A DNA stretch of 64,000 nucleotides, from assembly GCF_010015445.1 (NCBI RefSeq), contig NC_053118.1, forward strand, positions 22,948,937 through 23,012,936. Reading direction: 5' to 3'. A program made the position numbers and the translations under genes. Each line of letters begins with the position of its first letter. The first letter of the stretch is position 1. Below the pieces are notes generated by a model that made no database searches, was not told the origin of the DNA, and saw nothing but the letters and a program-made list of their open reading frames with translations. This stretch comes from Perca fluviatilis. Lineage: Eukaryota > Chordata > Actinopteri > Perciformes > Percidae. Below are positions 61,901-64,000 of this stretch, piece by piece.

Positions 61901-62810
61901 AGTTGCAGCTTGGGAATTTACACAGAAATCTATGATGTTGGAGTGACAGAGGGAGAGACAGTTAATAGTGTGAGAGATACAATTATTATTTACGTTGGGT
62001 ACAAACTCTTCTCATGTTACTCACCCATTGATAACTACAATGTGCGATTTATTATTGTTGGATTTAATAACATGTCTTTTATTTATATGTAGTTTTAAAA
62101 AGGTAGCGAGCCATGGCAGATGCATTTCATTGCATTTGAATGTACAATTGTGCTTTTTAATGCATATGTCAAACTAAAACTTGAACGTTACAAAGTCGAC
62201 TACGAGTATACAAAACATGGTGGTCACCCAAGGTTCATTTTAAAGTGTCAACAAGCTCAGAATGTATGCAAGTGGTTTGTTATTTTTTTTTTCATCTGTA
62301 AATTGCCTTGCAGGTAAGAGAGACACTTACCAGGTACTGTAGGTGACCAATCAACAGCAAAGCCTTCAGACATGTGTCCTGAGAAGCTGAAGAGAGGTGT
62401 GGCTTCCTTCTGCTGTTTGATGAAAGTTGCCATAGCAGCAGAACTGTGTACAGCTTCTAGCTGGGGTTGGAGGTCAAATATTTCTACCTGTCCCTTCTCT
62501 GACCAGACCGCAGCCAATGACTGCGCTCCACGTCGGGTCACCTGGAAATTTGGAAGCAAAAATCAGTAATTACCAACGTTAGACAAGTAAAGTTTCTGAT
62601 ACAGAAGGCTTCGTTCATTTCTGCCTAGAAAATGATACACAACATACCCTAACTCTGTTAATCCCTCCATAGTGAGGCATCATGGCCAGTTCCATCTGTG
62701 GCTTCTTATCTTCATCCTCCTCATCGTCATCACTTTCTTCATCGCTGCTTTCTTCCCCCTCTTTGTCTTTCGCCGTTCCATGAAGGTTATGCATGCGTAT
62801 GACGAGAAGT
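58926..62810 (-). CDS. grwd1: Glutamate-rich WD repeat-containing protein 1 (partial)
   Basis: Exons 62648-62810, 62331-62541, 61117-61262, 59712-59903 and 58926-59234 give 339 residues plus the stop; roughly the first 105 residues of a protein of about 446 lie off the right edge. The acidic tract [16 protein letters not shown] comes before [20 protein letters not shown], then WD40 blades ([85 protein letters not shown]) and the end [13 protein letters not shown]. Known role: a nuclear and nucleolar WD40 protein that binds histones and MCM and takes part in ribosome biogenesis. The acceptor at 59234 is a CAGCAG pair. cdc42ep5 is convergent. Confidence 0.95.
60390..61060 (-). repeat. Dispersed LINE/SINE tail sequences in a grwd1 intron
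   Basis: On the minus strand the part at 60586-60660 reads GGACAATAAAGTGC then (TATC)n, the tail form of a common fish LINE. Neighbouring sequences (CCTCTGCATTTGAATCCTA, GAGCCACCGTGCCGCC) are also frequent in fish repeats. Confidence 0.5.
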
Positions 62811-63280
62811 CTGCCAGAAAGTAAAATGATGCACTTAAGAGGATGGAGATGACAAATTACCAGACAGTCTCATTACATTATTTCAGAGTATGCCGAAGAC
62901 AGCAAACTACTTAAGAGATAAGTGCATCATCTCAGCCTGGGAAAACCCAGTTACAACTGAGAAGGGTCTGGTGTCAACCAGGCTAGTATCATCTGTATTA
63001 AAGTGTAAATTTTAATATAAATGAACATAATCTAAACAATTTTTAAAAATGTTTAACTGACCCTTTAAAAAGGAAAATTCCCACCTATTTCAACATTGTG
63101 TGAATAAATGTCAAAACAGAACTGAAACTGTGCAAAACAAAACAAGAACCCAACTGAACTATAAAAAAAAATGCCTTGGTGCATAATACCCCATTATAAT
63201 AAAAAGGGATAGGTATAAGAGCGTGGATTGTATACTGTCATTTGTTAAATGTGTTGGATTTCCAGTTAATCTACTTTTAA
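62811..63280. other. grwd1: grwd1 intron, 5' side
   Basis: AT-rich sequence with no exon recognised. Confidence 0.5.
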
Positions 63281-63726
63281 AAAGGTCCCATTACATGGTG
63301 CTCTTTGGATGCTTTTATATAGGCCTTAGTGGTCCCCTAATACTGTATCTGAAGTCTCTTTCCCAAAAGAGGGGGGGCAAGGTGGAGGGTGGGGGGTGAG
63401 GCCTTGACCAACTGCCATGCTTCGCTTGTTTGCAAGCCATGATGTCTGGGGATCTCTCTCCCTTTCTCATGGGCGGGCCAAATGCTCTGGGTGGGCAAAG
63501 CAGAGAAAGGAGAGGTAACCTTGCCCCTTATGACAACATTAGGAGGAGTTTCCAGATCAGCCCATCTGAGCTGACTTTTTCTCAAAAGGCAGAGCAGGAT
63601 ACCCAGGGCTCGGTTTACACCTATCACCATTTCTAGCCACTTGGGGACCACAGGCAGGCTGGGGGAACGCATATTAATGTTAAAAAAAAACTTAATGAAG
63701 TCAGTTTTTCATGCCATGGGACCTTT
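63281..63726 (-). mobile_element. Non-autonomous MITE-like element
   Basis: About 446 bases bounded by inverted ends AAAGGTCCCATTACATGG and CCATGGGACCTTT. The interior (TGCTCTTTGGATGC..., GTGGTCCCCTAATACTGTATC, GGGCAAGGTTACCT on one strand or the other) matches a repeat I recall as abundant in percomorph fish. Confidence 0.65.
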
Positions 63727-63904
63727 AACAAAACAACAACTAAGAGTATCATTACAATAATATAGATTTCCAATTACAGTGTTCTTATACAAAAATGTGT
63801 TAGCAGTCTGTTTAACCCTGAGGAGTTAAACAACAATTTACAACCAAGTAAAGTAACAAAATAAAAGTATACTTAAACCAGAATTTTGAACTTAATAGTA
63901 ATAT

Positions 63905-64000
63905 ATGGAAGTCCATCCATCTTCATCCGGGGTTGAGTCGCGGGGGCAGCAGCTCCAGCAGGGGAGCTCAAATTTCCCTTTCCCGAGCCACATTAACCAG
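63905..64000. repeat. Dispersed repeat at the right edge
   Basis: CCATCCATCTTCATCCGGGGTTGAGTCGCGGGGGCAGCAGCTCCAGCAGG resembles a fish LINE fragment. It is cut by the window end. Confidence 0.5.

Overview
The window is nuclear DNA from a ray-finned fish, most likely a spiny-rayed teleost. The evidence is compact introns with canonical GT-AG sites, very long CA/TG microsatellites, dispersed repeats typical of teleosts, and protein-coding exons that read as close relatives of vertebrate genes. No prokaryotic or viral features were seen.

Layout, left to right: (1) 1-6227, minus strand: eleven exons of a transmembrane channel-like gene, best called tmc4, with its 3' end off the left edge and its first coding exon not found. 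(2) 9245-15186, minus: complete mboat7, a lysophosphatidylinositol acyltransferase, in 8 coding exons and 473 aa. (3) 16892-18922, minus: complete rps9, with a 5'TOP leader and two related C/D snoRNA-like copies in two introns. (4) 19849-31099, plus: complete rbfox1l, an RNA-binding splicing regulator in 12 coding exons and 383 aa, plus a probable alternative first exon at 23772-23822. (5) 38235-52572, minus: complete leng8, a SAC3/GANP-domain protein in 15 coding exons and 851 aa. One intron holds a full-length but broken antisense LINE with a 16-bp target-site duplication; other introns hold a hAT-like element, a tRNA-type SINE head and two copies of another repeat. (6) 56501-57403, plus: cdc42ep5, a CRIB-domain Cdc42 effector in one coding exon. 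(7) 58926-62810, minus: the last five exons of grwd1, a WD40 protein, with the 5' end off the right edge.

The gene set tmc4, mboat7, rps9, leng8, cdc42ep5 matches the neighbourhood of human 19q13.42 (TMC4, MBOAT7, RPS9, LENG8, CDC42EP5), so this is a conserved vertebrate synteny block; rbfox1l lies inside it and grwd1 at its edge. The genes do not form a pathway; their link is chromosomal. rbfox1l and leng8 are convergent, as are cdc42ep5 and grwd1.

I did not find a clear undescribed system. The observations most worth checking are the paired intronic snoRNA-like copies in rps9, the (UG)n tract that replaces the polypyrimidine tract at a tmc4 3' splice site, the alternative rbfox1l start exon, the LINE with intact boundaries inside leng8, and the grwd1 stop codon that lies in a microsatellite. 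All exon limits were derived by eye from reading frame, splice consensus and family similarity; no alignment was run.
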